Assembly (NCBI GenBank): GCA_027575805.1
Contig: JANBPU010000015.1
Location: 62,001 to 126,000 of the forward strand
Source: Mycoemilia scoparia
Lineage: Eukaryota; Kickxellomycota; Kickxellomycetes; Kickxellales; Kickxellaceae
Reading direction: 5' to 3'
DNA: 64,000 nucleotides
Under the pieces are notes generated by a model. It made no database searches. It worked only from the letters and a program-made list of their open reading frames with translations, and was not told where the DNA came from. Below are positions 43,392-57,277 of the stretch, one piece after another; the stretch's first letter is position 1; every line of letters starts with the position of its first letter. A program made the translations under genes and the position numbers.

Positions 43392-43662
43392 ATATTCTTT
43401 TTAAATTTCCTAGTGTTATTTACAATGAACAATCGTTATGGCCCTTGTCAGCTAGGTTTGATAAGTTTTCTATCAAAAGTGAGAATTACAACAACTTCTG
43501 CTTATTGAGACTTCCCATCAGGATATGAGTGATTATTTAAAAACAACTAATGATTTACATTTTATATTTCAAATAAAGCCAACCAAACATTCAAAACAAC
43601 GTTTTATTAATGTATTGTGTAGATATAAATAAATTGGGAAAGTATAAATGAAGATATTGCTA
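43392..43662. other. YIF1 / BRR2 convergent 3' region with an element remnant
   Basis: At 43523-43538 there are 16 bases (ATATGAGTGATTATTT) identical to the left end of the MITE-like copy at 3570, followed at once by AAAAACAACT, like the right end of copy 3. This looks like an internally deleted element. Confidence 0.5.
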
Positions 43663-46600
43663 TTACTCTTGGTCCATGGAATCTCTGTCGCTGCCACTTT
43701 CATCATCATCATCATCATCATCTGATGAATCTTCAGAAGGCTTGACATCAAGCTCAATGTCAAACTCTTGATCACATCCAGAATAGCTGTCACAAATAAC
43801 AAAGCACTTCCAGTTAACCTTTCCAGGCTTCTCTGGTGCTTGGAACTGAACGCGTGGCTTGGCACTGGTGCCAACAGTGATACGCTTAACTGATACCAAA
43901 GTCTGTGTCTCTGGATCGCCAATGACCACCCACCAGCATTCATCCTTGCTTGTTGGGAAGAAGGGCGCAATGACTGGTCCTGGTGGAACAATTCCCTTGG
44001 CCTCCATGGCAGCAACATCGTCTTCATCAAGCTCTCGCTCAACATTAAGCACGACCTCTACGACATCGCCTGCAGTTATTTCGTCCTCATCCTTGATTGT
44101 AACGTCAATTTCTAGACTTGGATAGCGGTTACAGTATTGTGCAACTTCTTTAACTTGGACAGGGGTAAGCGACTTCATCAAGCTAGCACGGTCTTCGTCT
44201 TCCATGTCCATAACATCAAATACCGATTCAATGCCTGCCTTCTTGCAATTCTCGAGCATTGCTCGCGTACCAAGATGTGGAATCTGCTTGACAATAGGAT
44301 CGCGACCATCCCAGAATGCCTGCACAATCATCTGTGAAAGTTCCATGGCAGAGATAGCTGGCTTGAGCCAACCCTGACTTGAGGATACATCAACCATAGC
44401 TTGCAGTAGCAATACAATGCGGCCAAGGACCCATTTTTGATCACCCCTAAGATCGACAGGCAGGTCGATTCTCGAAAAGTGGGCCTGTAATAGAAGCTGG
44501 GTTTTAGCTCTGGCAGATGTATGCATTGGCCCATCAGTCTTGGGAACACCCAATGGAACGCGGTCGGCAAGTCGGGTAAGAAGGACCTTTTCGCGGTGAC
44601 GAATTGGAATAGATTCAAACTCATCTGCTGCAGATACAATATCCAAAATGCCACGAAGCTTGGTAGTTGCTGTCAAAGACTGGGCAAACATTTCGATTGT
44701 CATGTAACGGATCTGGTAGAATGATGCGATCATGCCGAGATTAGATGCACTGACATCCATATCGTCCTCGTCGATAACAAGGCATCCGGCATCCAAAAGT
44801 GCCTGTAGTGTGGATTCAATAAGCTCTGATAGATAGTCACTGAGGGCAGTGTGTGAAGTTCCTTGCAATCCATAGTAGTTTGGATTCTGGGGCAAACGAC
44901 GATACAAGAACGACCAAGTAAGATAATCGACGGCATCTTGCTTGTTTTCAATTGTCTTGGTCACAACCTCGGTGTTCAGTGGGTCGTGTAGCTGTTGATC
45001 AAGTCTAGATTCTAGTGGCATTGCCTCTTCGAGGAACTTCTTAAAGTACGATTTCTTGTTGGCATTGCACATCAGTACACAAACACCCTGATCATCAATG
45101 CCAGGCCTACCTGAGCGGCCAACCATTTGTTGGATATCTGGGATAGAGTAATCGACATATCGATGCTCAGAGCCATGGTACCTTTGGGTTCCCATCATGA
45201 CTACTGTGGTTGCTTGGATATGATCAAGTGCCCAACAGCTTTCGCGAGCAGCCACAATAACTTGAATGACTCCCGACAGGAATAGCCTCTCAACTATAGC
45301 ACGGTCGTTGTTAGACATGGTCTCGTGGTATGTAGCAATACCATAGCGTAGGAATTCTTGTAGATCCTTGTCCTGAACACGACTGATATGAGATTCGACT
45401 ACACTAGTATCGGAGACACGAAGGAACTGGCGTTCAAATCCATCTGCTGCTGAACAAACCAAAAGTTCGTCAGCCGTAATGCGAGTTTGGGAGGAATTTG
45501 GAACAAAGACAATAGCCGGGTTTCCTTTGTTGACATCAGTTAGTTTACCGTCAGGCGATATCCTGCGGGGTGGCAGTCCACCAGCGTATCCAAGGATCGA
45601 GAAGTAGGTTGGGCGAACCATAGCACTCATTAACGATGCAAAGTGAGGAATTGTATAAGACTGGATATGCAGGTCAACTGGAGTTGGCCTAACCATTGGT
45701 CCAAAGCTGAACACACAGGACTTTGGTGCACCGATCCAAGATGCCAAGTCATAGACATTAGCAACTGGCGAAGAAAGCAGAACAATTCTAACCGGCAACT
45801 CAGTCTGGACAGACATATAGCGCATACGCGACACAACTACTTCATATGTAGATGTATCTGTGCCATTCTCGTCACTTTCATCCAAGGAGCCAATACCACC
45901 TCCACCAATCCATTCCATATTGTCTCCAATGAATAGGCCTACAGTCTGCACATTGCGTCTTTGCTTCCACCTCCTTGACAAGCCATCCCATTGCGATGGT
46001 GTGGCGACAACCATGTCGGCTCTGTCCAAAAGCTTAAGATCTGCTGTTCCCTCTCCAGTTAGACACACAACAGTCTTGCCTCCCTGAACATCCTTGAAGC
46101 GCTTGGCCCACAAGCGTGTCTTGAGCTTAGCCAAATTGGCAAATGGAACAATGTAAACAGCTCTACGGCGGAAGTAGTTGTCAGGGTCTTCAGCTGCGCG
46201 CTTTGCTTCGTTATTCCAAAGACGCAGCAGAGCAAATTCTGCCGCAACTGTCTTTCCTGAACCAGCAGCAGCACTTAGTACAACATTTTCATCCTTTTCG
46301 TACAATGCATTGAATGCCTGGGTCTGAATGGGATTGAACATCCTTCTTTCGCCACTGCGTCCGATTCTAAGTGGAGAATCTTCATTGGTATACAGATTGC
46401 GGAACTCGGATTTGCTAAACACATCTTCTGGTCCGAGTGGCTGAAGGTCAAGTAGTTCTGTATGTGGCATAAACTTGTCTGGAAGCCTCATTTGGTGGAA
46501 GGATACGGGCACCCTAACCTCTGATGCTATCCAGCGATCTGAACTTACCGAAACAAAGTAGTTCGGTGGCAATGGCTGTTGGAGCTGACACGTAAATTCA

Positions 46601-49600
46601 GTGACGTGCTCGCTTGTGGCATACATCTCCTTTAGAATAAATTGCTCAGAGTAAAGCAGGTTTTCGCCATCAGCATCTTCAACCCAGATCCAGAAGACCT
46701 GGGCGGCGCCATGGTATTTTGCATCCCACTGGAAATCTGGAGTCAAAGTCAGCTCAACACGCAGCAATGTACGAGTAAGCGGGAGGGCATGGACCCTGAC
46801 ATCTAGTCTTGGAACTGAATGCATGTACTTGTGAAGCAGTTTGCCAGCCTTTGGAGCACCAATCCATTCTCCAAGTTCATGAGGCTCAAGGTCAAGGCAT
46901 CTTTCCCATGGCATGTTGCGGCGTTCAACACGACGGATAAGATCTTTAGGTAAGCGCGAATCGGGGAACTGACGAAGTGGAGTCATCGGCATCCACATCC
47001 GGTGCTCAGACTGCTTACACCAATTGAGCGAAGCCTTGGCTGGTCTGGCCCAACCGCGTTGTAGGCAAATCTCGAAAATAGCTCTCCACAATCTACCCGC
47101 TGACTGAGTCACATAAACCATGTCTGATGCCAAAGCAAACCCAGTTAACTGCAGCCGTGAAATATATGCCTGAAGCAACACTGCAATCTTGGCTGATGGC
47201 GTTTCAATGCTTTCTTTAACAGGAATTGGGACTCGATCCAAAAGACTAGCCAGCTCTGCCTTTTCCTCCTGTCTAACCGGAATCAGTCGGAATTCATCGG
47301 CAGTAGAGAATATGCGAAGCATCTCCATGGGCCCACTAGTTGGTCGCAATAGCTGGATAAAGCTGCGGACTGTGCGATAGGACAAGTAATAGTGTGAGGC
47401 AATTCTTCCCAAAGGTGTGCTCTGGATTTTGCCGGTTCTGCGATCATAGCGAACCATTCCTGATTTTTCCAACTGGATCAATGCCGAGTGAGCCAAATCT
47501 GACCGCTTGCGACGCAAGTAGGGGTCGGTGTCCAATTCTCCAAGTGATACGCTGTAAAGCGAAGGGTTTCGCAGCATGCGTACATAGTAGTAAGAGTATC
47601 CAAGCCATTGGACCGAATCCTGCCGGGATCTGACTGTCCCTAAGGCTATCTCAGCATTAAGCAAGTCAGGAAGGCGTGATGCGAGCTGAGACTCAATAGG
47701 CAACTGCTGGTTGAGTAGTGAAAGGTAGTACTGGAGTTCTCCATGAGTAGTAATTAAAACACCTTCACCAAATGTATCATACTGTGGACGACCGGCACGA
47801 CCCAACATCTGAAGAATATCTTGGGGCGAAAGCTCGGTCCATGAACCTTTTTCTGGAGAATAAATCTGTGTTCCCTTGATGATGACTTGATGGGCAGGTA
47901 AGTTAACACCCCAAGCCAAAGTGGCAGTAGAAACCAGAACTTGGATGTGGCCATCGCTGAACAATTCTTCAACCAATGTACGGTCGGCACGACTCATGCC
48001 TGCATGATGGACAGCAAAACCATAGGGCAAGATGTCTTGAAGAACTGGGTCCTTGGTAGACTCGGCTTCGCTAAGAAGGATTTCTCGACTGGCACTACCT
48101 TCAGCAAGGAACTTGTCGAGTGTGCCCCTTTCCAACGCCAATTCACGAAGTGCACGAGCGGTCTTGGATGTTTCTTTACGGGAATGAACAAACACTAATG
48201 TTTGGTTTTTTCCAGCCTGAGCAACAACCTTTTCGTAGACAACTTCATTCATTGCTGTCAGCCGCTTGATTGCCTTTTTCTCTGTGATACCGACAAATAC
48301 CTGGCTTAGAGGACAGGGTCGATATGCGCCACTGAAAAAGAATAGCCCGGTTTCAAGGTTTACACGAAGGAATGTAGCCACATCTTCATAATTGGGCAGG
48401 GTAGCAGATAGGCCAACCAAGCGTACTGGCTGCTGTGTTTGTTCAATGGTCCTCAGGATACGAGACACAAGGGCCTCAAGGACTGGGCCACGGTCGTCGT
48501 GAAGCAAATGAATTTCGTCAATTATGACCAATCTTACCAAAGAGGTGTAACTCCGGTCTGATCCTTTGCGGGTCACAATATCCCATTTTTCTGGAGTGGT
48601 TACAATAACCTGAGTTTCGGCTAGCTGTTGCTTTGTGAGTTGCGAGTCGCCTGTTAATTCAGCAACCTTGATTCCCAAAGGCTCCAAACGCTTGGTGAAA
48701 GATCCCGCCATTTCTTGAACAAGGGCCTTCATAGGAGCAACGTAAACAAGCTTGAATTCATCTAGTGCTAGCTCACCTGTCTTGGGGTCGCGATACTTTC
48801 CAATCTCGTGAAGAATGGTAAGCATTGCCACATTGGTCTTACCCGCACCAGTAGGCGCACAAACCAACATGTTTTCATCAGAGAGGAATGCTGTGGGATA
48901 AACTCTGCTCTGGATGCGGTTGAGCGATTTTGTACCTGAAAAGGTTTGTTGGGTCCATTCTGGAAGTTCCGATAATGGCACAAGCTTCTCGCCCTTTTCC
49001 ATTGGTGGAACTTTGGGGTATGGAACATGGATTTCTTCATATCCTTTGCTAGATCTTTTGAAAGAGCCTTCTGGGAGTCGACACTTGGTGTTGGACATTA
49101 GGTGCCCACCCTGTGTAAATGATAAGTCATCCAGATTGACAACCTTGGGTGGTGCCTCGTCTTCTTCATCTTCGATATCCATCCTGCGTGAACCAAAATC
49201 TTTTTCTCCATTCTGTTTGTTTTCTGCTGTCTCTGTGCTTGCAGCGGCCTTATCGAGAGCTGCCTCAAGCGGGTTGGATGTGCTAGTGGATTCTTTTTTG
49301 GTTAGCTTTTCTAATATCCACCCCAGGCCTTGGCCGCTAATCGATGCTCTGATTTTGGTGGCCTCATCTTCGTCAGATGCGCGAGCAAGTTTTGTGCACC
49401 ATACGATAGCATCGCGATTGTGTGTAAGTAGCTTGACAAGGTCAAAGTGCTCATAATCAAACAGCGAAACCAGCCCGTTCTCAACAACTCTGAGAGTGGA
49501 TTGAGGCTCGCTCATAATGGCCAATGCTTCTTGGGTCTTTTGCTGGGCAATATGTGGGTCAGTAAAGTATTTTGCAACTTGCCTCTGTAGCCAGAAAGCA

Positions 49601-50646
49601 TCAATGTCTTGTATATCAACCTCGCTTTTGTCCTTTGCTTTGAATTTTTGTGATTTATTAGACTTGGATTTGGACTTGATACCTGAGCGGATTACTTGCT
49701 CTTCACCATCTGGCACTGACTCTTCGTCATCATCAGAAGCTGCTTGAGCTCTGTTTCCAGAATCGCCGTAGTGTGGTGCTTTTGGACCCACTTCCTCGTC
49801 TTCATTGTCAGCATCCTCATTGCTATCTTCGTCAGAATCGCCTTCAGATTCATCAACTACAAAATCGTCCATTTTATCAACAAATCCTTGGCCAAGTTCG
49901 CCTTCGCCTTCTCCATCCTCGTCGTCATCATCAGCATCAAATACCACAGCAACCCCACCCTCCTCGAGCTCCTCAGTTTCTTTGGTGAGATCGCCGCCAT
50001 ATCCAGAAGTACCAGCAGCACCCTCATCCTCGTTATAGTCAGCAATCTGCTTTCCAAGGTTTACAAGGCTTGCGAATTTCTCCATAGACATCTCAATATT
50101 CAAAAGTTGGTCGATTTCTTTTTTACGGTCAATATCCTTTAGTTTATCATTCTTCAGAATCGCCAGTGCCTCATCCGATGCTGATCTTACAACTTCGGGG
50201 GACATATCGGACAAGTATTGACTTACAAATGACAAAATAAGCTCCCAGATTCGAAGAGTCTCGCGTGTTCGTGGTCTATAAGAAAGACCCTCCATGTCTT
50301 CTGTAGCAGCCAAGATATTAGAATATCCATAATCTGTTCGCAATGATCTCTCCTCTTGACGCTTTCTTCGTCTCTGTTCTTTTTCGAATGCTTCATCTTC
50401 ATCTAGTGTACCTGAAGGGGATTTTTTCTTTCCCCGGGGGCCTGATGTATCACCACCGCCTGTTTTAGGAGCCTTTTCATAAGTTACGCTGCTGCCCATT
50501 TGTTTGGGATCTATTTTACCCCACAAAGACTCGGGTTCTCCGGTTACATGTGGTTCTTTTTGTCGGCTTGCACGGTCTGCTTGCAGTACCAGATTCGACA
50601 TTGCCGAATACCGGTACTGTTCGTCTCTTGCTTGTTGGTCAGCCAT
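43663..50646 (-). CDS. BRR2: U5 snRNP RNA helicase Brr2
   Basis: One uninterrupted frame of 2327 residues, the largest gene of the window. Brr2 is the Ski2-like helicase that unwinds U4/U6 during spliceosome activation. The N-terminus (WGKIDPKQMGS, KAPKTGG) matches the Brr2 start, and an acidic stretch lies near 235-330. Cassette 1 has Walker A CAPTGAGKTNVA (about 594-605) and IDEIHLLHDDRG (about 705-716), then a winged helix and the first Sec63 domain with LGEWIGAPKAG. Cassette 2 keeps AAAGSGKTVAAEFAL (near 1460) but has IGDNMEWIGGGG where the DExH box would be, as expected for the catalytically degenerate C-terminal cassette. A second Sec63 domain and an acidic tail follow. The gene is divergent from CDC48. 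Confidence 0.98.
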   Translation of the reverse strand: MADQQARDEQYRYSAMSNLVLQADRASRQKEPHVTGEPESLWGKIDPKQMGSSVTYEKAPKTGGGDTSGPRGKKKSPSGTLDEDEAFEKEQRRRKRQEERSLRTDYGYSNILAATEDMEGLSYRPRTRETLRIWELILSFVSQYLSDMSPEVVRSASDEALAILKNDKLKDIDRKKEIDQLLNIEMSMEKFASLVNLGKQIADYNEDEGAAGTSGYGGDLTKETEELEEGGVAVVFDADDDDEDGEGEGELGQGFVDKMDDFVVDESEGDSDEDSNEDADNEDEEVGPKAPHYGDSGNRAQAASDDDEESVPDGEEQVIRSGIKSKSKSNKSQKFKAKDKSEVDIQDIDAFWLQRQVAKYFTDPHIAQQKTQEALAIMSEPQSTLRVVENGLVSLFDYEHFDLVKLLTHNRDAIVWCTKLARASDEDEATKIRASISGQGLGWILEKLTKKESTSTSNPLEAALDKAAASTETAENKQNGEKDFGSRRMDIEDEEDEAPPKVVNLDDLSFTQGGHLMSNTKCRLPEGSFKRSSKGYEEIHVPYPKVPPMEKGEKLVPLSELPEWTQQTFSGTKSLNRIQSRVYPTAFLSDENMLVCAPTGAGKTNVAMLTILHEIGKYRDPKTGELALDEFKLVYVAPMKALVQEMAGSFTKRLEPLGIKVAELTGDSQLTKQQLAETQVIVTTPEKWDIVTRKGSDRSYTSLVRLVIIDEIHLLHDDRGPVLEALVSRILRTIEQTQQPVRLVGLSATLPNYEDVATFLRVNLETGLFFFSGAYRPCPLSQVFVGITEKKAIKRLTAMNEVVYEKVVAQAGKNQTLVFVHSRKETSKTARALRELALERGTLDKFLAEGSASREILLSEAESTKDPVLQDILPYGFAVHHAGMSRADRTLVEELFSDGHIQVLVSTATLAWGVNLPAHQVIIKGTQIYSPEKGSWTELSPQDILQMLGRAGRPQYDTFGEGVLITTHGELQYYLSLLNQQLPIESQLASRLPDLLNAEIALGTVRSRQDSVQWLGYSYYYVRMLRNPSLYSVSLGELDTDPYLRRKRSDLAHSALIQLEKSGMVRYDRRTGKIQSTPLGRIASHYYLSYRTVRSFIQLLRPTSGPMEMLRIFSTADEFRLIPVRQEEKAELASLLDRVPIPVKESIETPSAKIAVLLQAYISRLQLTGFALASDMVYVTQSAGRLWRAIFEICLQRGWARPAKASLNWCKQSEHRMWMPMTPLRQFPDSRLPKDLIRRVERRNMPWERCLDLEPHELGEWIGAPKAGKLLHKYMHSVPRLDVRVHALPLTRTLLRVELTLTPDFQWDAKYHGAAQVFWIWVEDADGENLLYSEQFILKEMYATSEHVTEFTCQLQQPLPPNYFVSVSSDRWIASEVRVPVSFHQMRLPDKFMPHTELLDLQPLGPEDVFSKSEFRNLYTNEDSPLRIGRSGERRMFNPIQTQAFNALYEKDENVVLSAAAGSGKTVAAEFALLRLWNNEAKRAAEDPDNYFRRRAVYIVPFANLAKLKTRLWAKRFKDVQGGKTVVCLTGEGTADLKLLDRADMVVATPSQWDGLSRRWKQRRNVQTVGLFIGDNMEWIGGGGIGSLDESDENGTDTSTYEVVVSRMRYMSVQTELPVRIVLLSSPVANVYDLASWIGAPKSCVFSFGPMVRPTPVDLHIQSYTIPHFASLMSAMVRPTYFSILGYAGGLPPRRISPDGKLTDVNKGNPAIVFVPNSSQTRITADELLVCSAADGFERQFLRVSDTSVVESHISRVQDKDLQEFLRYGIATYHETMSNNDRAIVERLFLSGVIQVIVAARESCWALDHIQATTVVMMGTQRYHGSEHRYVDYSIPDIQQMVGRSGRPGIDDQGVCVLMCNANKKSYFKKFLEEAMPLESRLDQQLHDPLNTEVVTKTIENKQDAVDYLTWSFLYRRLPQNPNYYGLQGTSHTALSDYLSELIESTLQALLDAGCLVIDEDDMDVSASNLGMIASFYQIRYMTIEMFAQSLTATTKLRGILDIVSAADEFESIPIRHREKVLLTRLADRVPLGVPKTDGPMHTSARAKTQLLLQAHFSRIDLPVDLRGDQKWVLGRIVLLLQAMVDVSSSQGWLKPAISAMELSQMIVQAFWDGRDPIVKQIPHLGTRAMLENCKKAGIESVFDVMDMEDEDRASLMKSLTPVQVKEVAQYCNRYPSLEIDVTIKDEDEITAGDVVEVVLNVERELDEDDVAAMEAKGIVPPGPVIAPFFPTSKDECWWVVIGDPETQTLVSVKRITVGTSAKPRVQFQAPEKPGKVNWKCFVICDSYSGCDQEFDIELDVKPSEDSSDDDDDDDESGSDRDSMDQE

Positions 50647-51128
50647 TATTTTCCCTGTTATGTGTGTATAGATATGTGTTTGGTGGGAATTTACAGGCTA
50701 CAGCTTGTCTATTCGTAAAGTAGCCTCTCAATTTTAATGCTGATTGATGGAATTTAAAATAAATTGTATCAATATTAAAAAGCAGTACAATGATACATCA
50801 ACAACGACAACAACAAGAACACAAAAGTTTTAAACAACGTACAGCTTAAGCGTAGTCGTGTTACACTTCTCGCGTCACCTTTTTGTTCTGCTTATTTTTC
50901 ATCTTCAGAATAAAAATAATCTGCTGATCATTGAAGGTGATTAATGATTAAATGTGATGGATTTTCCATTAAAGGACAATAATAAGTTGGTCTATTTTAT
51001 CTTTACGAGTAATTGCACTGAAAGTCATTAGAACGTTGGTGATAATTATAGTAAGATTGTGGGGGACTTTCTGTATCATAATAAAACTAAAGTTGTGTTG
51101 AATAAACCAATACTGATATTTCAAGTGG

Positions 51129-51252
51129 TATGAACACTTATTTTTGAAGGGTGGATGTTTACTAGTAAAACTGGATATTGATTTGGCTGTGATCGCTGCC
51201 CATATAATTTTTGGCAACCAAAAGGTACTCTTCAAAAATTATCACCTAAATG
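51129..51252 (+). mobile_element. MITE-like element, subfamily I, copy 13
   Basis: Left end TATGAACACTTATTTTTGAA then GGGTGG, interior TTTACTAGTAAAACTGGATA and TTGGCTGTGATCGC, right end GGTACTCTTCAAAAATTATC then ACC. It is separated by about 28 bases from copy 14. Confidence 0.82.
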
Positions 51253-51280
51253 ATATATCATTTAACTTGTTGGCATTATC

Positions 51281-51383
51281 ATATGAGTAGTTATTTTTGA
51301 AAGGTACATCTTTTGTGGCCAATGATTATAGGCGCAATCACAGCCAAACGAGCGACTAACTTTTCAAAAATAACTACCTTTAT
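51281..51383 (-). mobile_element. MITE-like element, subfamily I, copy 14
   Basis: Left end ATATGAGTAGTTATTTTTGA then AAGGTAC, interior GGCCAATGATTATAGGCGCA then ATCACAGCC, right end AACTTTTCAAAAATAACTAC then C. It is the inverted neighbour of copy 13. Confidence 0.82.
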
Positions 51384-52457
51384 CTTCTATTTACACTCTA
51401 AACTACAAAGATAGCTTTCCTTTGGTTTGAACGATAAACAACATTGATGATAATGCTATAATATTTTGCAAATGCAAATGTTCATTTTTATACTGTTCTT
51501 GAAAGCAAAGAAAAAAGAGTTTAGATCAATGACTTGCCATTCTTTACTCATAGGTCTAAACCTATAAATATAAAGCCAAATAAAAGTTCTAGTAAGAATG
51601 TCATACAATCAATAGCCTTAATTAACAAACAACTGTATTGCATTTTTGTTTTTATCAAGATAATGAATACATATTAAGCTATACCAGGAATTTTTCTTGA
51701 GAGAATGAGAACATTGATAGCGTCTGCTGACCTCTAACAATTCAATCAGTGCATATTCCCTCAAGGGCAATAATACTAGAAGCGGATTTTGCAGCTCTGA
51801 TATATCCTGCCCTGTTACCTACTCCTTTTCTCGCACCATGTCCACATTTCCAGCTCTGTATAGATATACTATGCTGCGCTATGATGCATGTATGTTCATT
51901 TTGGCTTGTAAACAATGCTATGCTTTGAAATTTTTAGTTCCCGACTCCGACATCCCCAAATGAGGCAGTGATGTACTGCAAGTTTCTTTTGTGCCAATAT
52001 AAAAACCTATAATGGTACATAAAACCATTATTTCTTTTGGATGTGGGAGGAGGGTAGTTTTATAGAGCTTCGTAAATTTTCCCATTGAGTCATTTGGTTT
52101 GTTCGCTACAGATTTACATTGTTGCTACATTATAATTATTTTTACCGTATTTAAGAGATATATTGCCTCAATGCATGCAAAAGTAACCATTGAAACCAAC
52201 GTGCCAACAGCCCATTTATGTTTACCCATTACAAAGACCTGATGCTATACTCAGTAGAGTGCTATATCTATTCAATCTAGCAATAAACTTTCAAGTAAAA
52301 AATCTTTAAATACTGGTAGTCGAGTTCCTCAATCCAAGATCTTTACTCTCTCAATCTTTGTATCTACAATCCATAGGTACAAACTATAAATCGACTCGAT
52401 AACCTGTGCAAATAACCCAAATACTCAAACTAAAGTTCTCATATTTATTCTCAAATC

Positions 52458-55285
<2,828 letters not shown>

Positions 55286-55941
55286 ATACAAGAGTAGAAA
55301 TGCATCATTATATTCATGGTACATACTAACTATGAGCCCATTTCATGTTGAATTTTATATTCATTTCTTTTTTATTATAGTGACGTCGGTATCTCTTAGC
55401 TCGCTTTTTAACTCATCTACATATTTTAGGTCCAATTTTGCATTTACAATAAAATACAAGTATAAATATTTAATGATTTATAGTTATAATGACGATGTTA
55501 AAACATACCAATTTCCTTAATTATTAATATATTTTCTTTTGGCAAACCAAGTTAATGTGTTTTATTGTAAAAATTTAAAGAAACGTGATGTCTATCATAC
55601 AGAAATCAATATTTTTAACACGATGTGAGGCAGTCTAACAATCAGCTCTATATTATATAGCATTTATTTCTAGAAAAAACAAGAGTCTTGTATGATGTGT
55701 TTTTGTTTTTTAGAAGGGTATTGGTAAAATGGTATAAAATATACATGCTAATTATGCAAAATAGATCAGGTAGATACAATAGCCAGCAACTTGTTTTGTT
55801 TTTTAATATAAAAAGCGTTAATTGTAAATTTATAAATCCCCATAATCGAAACAAAAATAATTGTAAAAATAATAGTTTTGATCTTTGAATAAACATGGCT
55901 TTGTGAAATAGTAAACAAAGGAAATAATTGTACATATAGAG
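55286..55941. other. Intergenic DNA, no gene seen
   Basis: Very AT-rich spacer between CDC48 and the DUF3512 gene. I looked here for exons encoding a bromodomain and found no coding-like frame. Confidence 0.6.
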
Positions 55942-57004
55942 ATGGAGAACGTTGCTGATGATATTCAACCGTATAGCAACCAAGAGTATGTTGCCTTGTT
56001 CAGAAAAACTACAGATACGCTGCTATTCTCTAACCCCGCATTAATAAGCAAATCCCAGAAACTTCCAAAGCTGCCAAGTGAGCTACAATATATAACAGTT
56101 CATGCTTCGCTCCCAAGTTCAGGTAAAAAGACCTTGAAAGATGTGACCGCATATACTGCCCAAATTCAACCAACAATGCACAATGTAGAAAAGCCAATGA
56201 AAGAGCCAAAAGGTCTTGACTATGGCCCATATTCTTCATTTGCGCCACAATATGATTCGAGGACGAGTACACTACCCTCCAGGTATCATGAGTGGATCTA
56301 TGCAACCACAAAGGAAACCGAAAAAGATGCCAGTGCTCCTACAACGAAGAAGAGTGCAGAAGAGGAAAGCGACAAGCTAGACCTTAGCAACGATGCGGTT
56401 GAAAAGCTGCTTGAACAAGCGAATTATATGTTGCTAAATAACAATAAGGAAATTAAAATAGACAGCAATGAAATGCCAAGTGATCTTTCTAGTCAACTAG
56501 ACGAAATTCTTGGAAATAGTGCGGATGATAGCGTAGAAAAAGAGCAAGGTTCACATGCTGAAGTTAACAAACTTTTGAAACGCAACACAGAAATCCTTAT
56601 GCTATTAAATAATTTGCATCATGAGCGTGTTCGATCAGGAAAGATAGACCAGATTGGTCTATTTGAAAAACAATTAGGTATATAAATTATATCATCAAAA
56701 ACTATTATTTATGTCTTAAAAACGTGAAGACAAAGTTTACTAAAATAATTATTACATTTGATTGCTAGCACAAGAGCTCAAGACGAACTTTTTAGCGTTG
56801 GCAAAAATTACCCCACCAAAATACCTTCGACCAACTCAAAAAGCTATTCGCAGTGCTATGCGCTCCATTCCTTTCATGGAGGAAGTGTATTCCGGAACAT
56901 TGCCACCACAGAAGTGCTTTGGGTTTTCAACAAATGCTGCTGAGAAGACAGGATTCAATGCTAGCCATACCTCAATACCCCCACATGCTCGCAAACAAGT
57001 ATAG
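55942..57004 (+). CDS. DUF3512 (BRD7/BRD9-like) protein without bromodomain
   Basis: Two exons, 55942-56677 and 56769-57004, joined G|GTATAT...CTAG|CA in phase, give 323 residues. GLDYGPYSSFAPQYDSRTS (91-109) corresponds to the SPYGSFAPxYDSxxS block of animal BRD7/BRD9. The C-terminal helices KRNTEILMLLNNLHHERV and KQLAQELKTNFLALAKITPP correspond to their ELQxxQNERL and NNLKELAxxVTPxDI segments. This DUF3512 region follows the bromodomain in BRD7/BRD9, which are SWI/SNF (PBAF and ncBAF) subunits. No bromodomain residues occur here, and the upstream DNA looks non-coding. A role as a SWI/SNF-family chromatin-remodelling subunit is inferred. Confidence 0.6.
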
Positions 57005-57277
57005 TACGCCTAGCTGTTTCTCCTTGTGATATACTTGCATCTCAACCACAAACCCCTTAATAAGTGTGCTTATTTTAAAGCCAAAGCACAGCTTATATTC
57101 TCATAGCTTATACTATTTATGTATCACAAATCAAATTGGCGGAATAAATTTATAAATTTAAATCTAGATTCTTTAGGAAATTTTATTACTACATTTATTT
57201 ATAATTGTGAGTTCAACGGAATGATGTATACTAATTTTAGATAATGTACTGGTGAAAATACTGAGACTAAAGTGTGT

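Larger units (their letters stand above)
50647..52457. promoter_or_regulatory. Divergent BRR2 / CDC48 intergenic region
   Basis: 1.8 kb without a gene between two divergent essential genes. Two MITE-like copies in opposite orientation sit side by side at 51129 and 51281. A pyrimidine-rich, CAATC-containing stretch directly precedes the CDC48 start. Confidence 0.55.

Noticed and set aside
48914..49456. 180-codon plus-strand frame within BRR2
   Set aside because: Antisense shadow of the acidic and low-complexity N-terminal part of BRR2.
3570..51383. Repeated inverted repeats as transcription terminators or a CRISPR-like array
   Set aside because: The copies are dispersed, in both orientations, unevenly spaced, share internal sequence and also lie in introns; mobile elements fit better.
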